Source: Verrucomicrobiaceae bacterium
Lineage (GTDB): Bacteria; Verrucomicrobiota; Verrucomicrobiia; Verrucomicrobiales; Verrucomicrobiaceae
Reading direction: 5' to 3'
NCBI GenBank assembly: GCA_027489965.1
Contig: JAIXZA010000136.1
Span: 1-64,000 of the forward strand
Length of the DNA stretch: 64,000 nt
The position numbers were made by a program, and so were the translations under genes. The notes beneath the pieces are model-generated. The model was not told where the DNA came from. It saw nothing but the letters and a program-made list of their open reading frames with translations, and did no database searches. Shown piece by piece: positions 63,396 through 64,000 of this stretch (the first letter of the stretch is position 1; each line of letters starts with the position of its first letter).

Positions 63396-63423
63396 CTAGC
63401 CTTTCATGAATAGGTCAGGCTAG
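63396..63423. repeat. Dispersed repeat, copy 3 (hairpin form)
   Basis: CTAGCCT (63396-63402) and AGGCTAG (63417-63423) are inverted arms around TTCATGAATAGG, the same core as copies 1 and 2. It sits 7 bases after the didomain gene, so it may also act as a transcript hairpin. Confidence 0.65.
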
Positions 63424-63494
63424 AAAAAAGTTAAACAAAACAGACGCGTTCTTGCGCGGGCTTGTCCTGTTGGCTAGTATGAAGGATCATTGCC

Positions 63495-64000
63495 ATGAAG
63501 ATCCTACAAAAATCACTTCGCGTCGGCATCGTCGGCGCTGGTCCTGCCGGAGCCACTCTTGCTGCTTTGTTGGCTAAAGAAGGGGTGGATGCAGTGTTCT
63601 TTGATGATGGCAGGCGCCCTGATATGGTTGTAGGTGAATCGTTGATCCCACGGTTAGTCACCGTTTTTCGGAAGCTCGGCATTGAAGAAGAGGTGGCCAA
63701 GCTGGGGACGCATAAGCCTGGTGTGACCTGGATCTTTGATGAAAATGATGCTTTGGAGCTTTCCTTTGAAGCCATGCGTGGCGTGCTGCCGACCTATGCC
63801 TACAATGTCCCGCGTCGGCCCTTTGATGATCTGGTGCATGAGACCGCACTTAAAGCAGGCGCACGCTTCATTCCCTGCACCGTGAAGCTGGAAGTCGGCC
63901 AGACCGAGCGCGGTGAAAAAGTGCCGCGTCTGGCAGCTGAAACGCTGGCTTTAGTGCCTGACTGGAAAGGTCAGCAGCCGGATCTACTCGTGGATGCCAG
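63495..64000 (+). CDS. FAD-dependent halogenase/oxidoreductase-like protein, N-terminal part
   Basis: 168 residues up to the window edge; the 3' end is missing. FAD fold VGIVGAGPAGATLAALLAKE followed by DDGRRPDMVVGESLIPRLVT, the GES-x-x-P motif typical of flavin-dependent halogenases and their relatives (geranylgeranyl reductase superfamily), and YNVPRRPFDDLVHETALKAG. The halogenase-specific WxWxIP motif would lie later and cannot be checked, so it may equally be a ring hydroxylase or a reductase. It follows the carrier protein-condensation gene by 105 bases in the same direction, suggesting a small biosynthetic cluster. Confidence 0.85.
   Translation, partial: MKILQKSLRVGIVGAGPAGATLAALLAKEGVDAVFFDDGRRPDMVVGESLIPRLVTVFRKLGIEEEVAKLGTHKPGVTWIFDENDALELSFEAMRGVLPTYAYNVPRRPFDDLVHETALKAGARFIPCTVKLEVGQTERGEKVPRLAAETLALVPDWKGQQPDLLVDA

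Overview
The window looks like the chromosome of a Verrucomicrobia (PVC superphylum) bacterium, most probably from the Prosthecobacter/Verrucomicrobium branch. This rests on gene content, not on a marker gene: six S1-type sulfatases, a DUF1549/DUF1553 (PSD1) protein paired with a DUF1501 protein, 3-keto-disaccharide hydrolase (DUF1080) proteins, a Pirellula/Verrucomicrobium-type heme-binding C-terminus, an SHD1-domain protein and a long SecA. Genes are dense, often joined by 4-base ATGA stop/start overlaps. No rRNA, tRNA, insertion sequence or CRISPR array was seen.

Region by region. 1-3.9 kb: the end of an AraC regulator, a TPR protein with a small membrane protein, a CHASE2-like membrane protein and a stump of a SMEK-domain protein. 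4.1-5.6 kb: malate:quinone oxidoreductase. 5.6-10.9 kb (minus strand): a tight six-gene operon headed by a photolyase-like flavoprotein whose two domains appear to be swapped in order, then a renalase-like FAD oxidoreductase, a membrane/thioredoxin-fold redox protein, a lipoprotein, an ADP-ribosylglycohydrolase-like protein and a TIGR03643 protein. 11-14.5 kb: a 1,120-residue exported fusion of DUF1080, beta-propeller, helical repeats and cytochrome c. 14.7-30.8 kb (minus): sulfatases, a hydrolase, a sterol-desaturase-like protein, a frameshifted tandem UxaA protein, a P450, AlkB, a double GNAT protein, and a sulfatase-DUF1501-PSD1 set.

31.2-41.9 kb (minus) is the most coherent unit: a MarR regulator with a perfect inverted-repeat operator, then a CE1-like esterase, a multidomain glycosidase-like/esterase chimera, a sulfatase, a DUF1080 protein, a PL6-family lyase with its catalytic Lys/Arg pair, a RIFT-barrel protein and a second sulfatase. 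It reads as an operon for taking apart a sulfated, acylated uronic-acid polysaccharide, possibly a previously undescribed utilization locus.

42-47.2 kb: a further sulfatase, a ThuA-domain pseudogene, and a divergent OxyR-katG pair with a repeat-rich intergenic region and a signal-peptide-like leader ORF overlapping katG. 47.2-58.8 kb: a PQQ-like propeller protein, an ECF sigma factor with a membrane partner, a fatty acid hydroxylase-like protein, a glycosidase, an exported ClpP-like protease, an SGNH hydrolase, a NifU-like scaffold and SecA. 58.8-64 kb: an SHD1 metallopeptidase-like protein, carboxynorspermidine decarboxylase, and the start of a possible biosynthetic cluster (carrier protein-condensation didomain, then a halogenase-like flavoprotein cut by the window edge) punctuated by a dispersed palindromic repeat.
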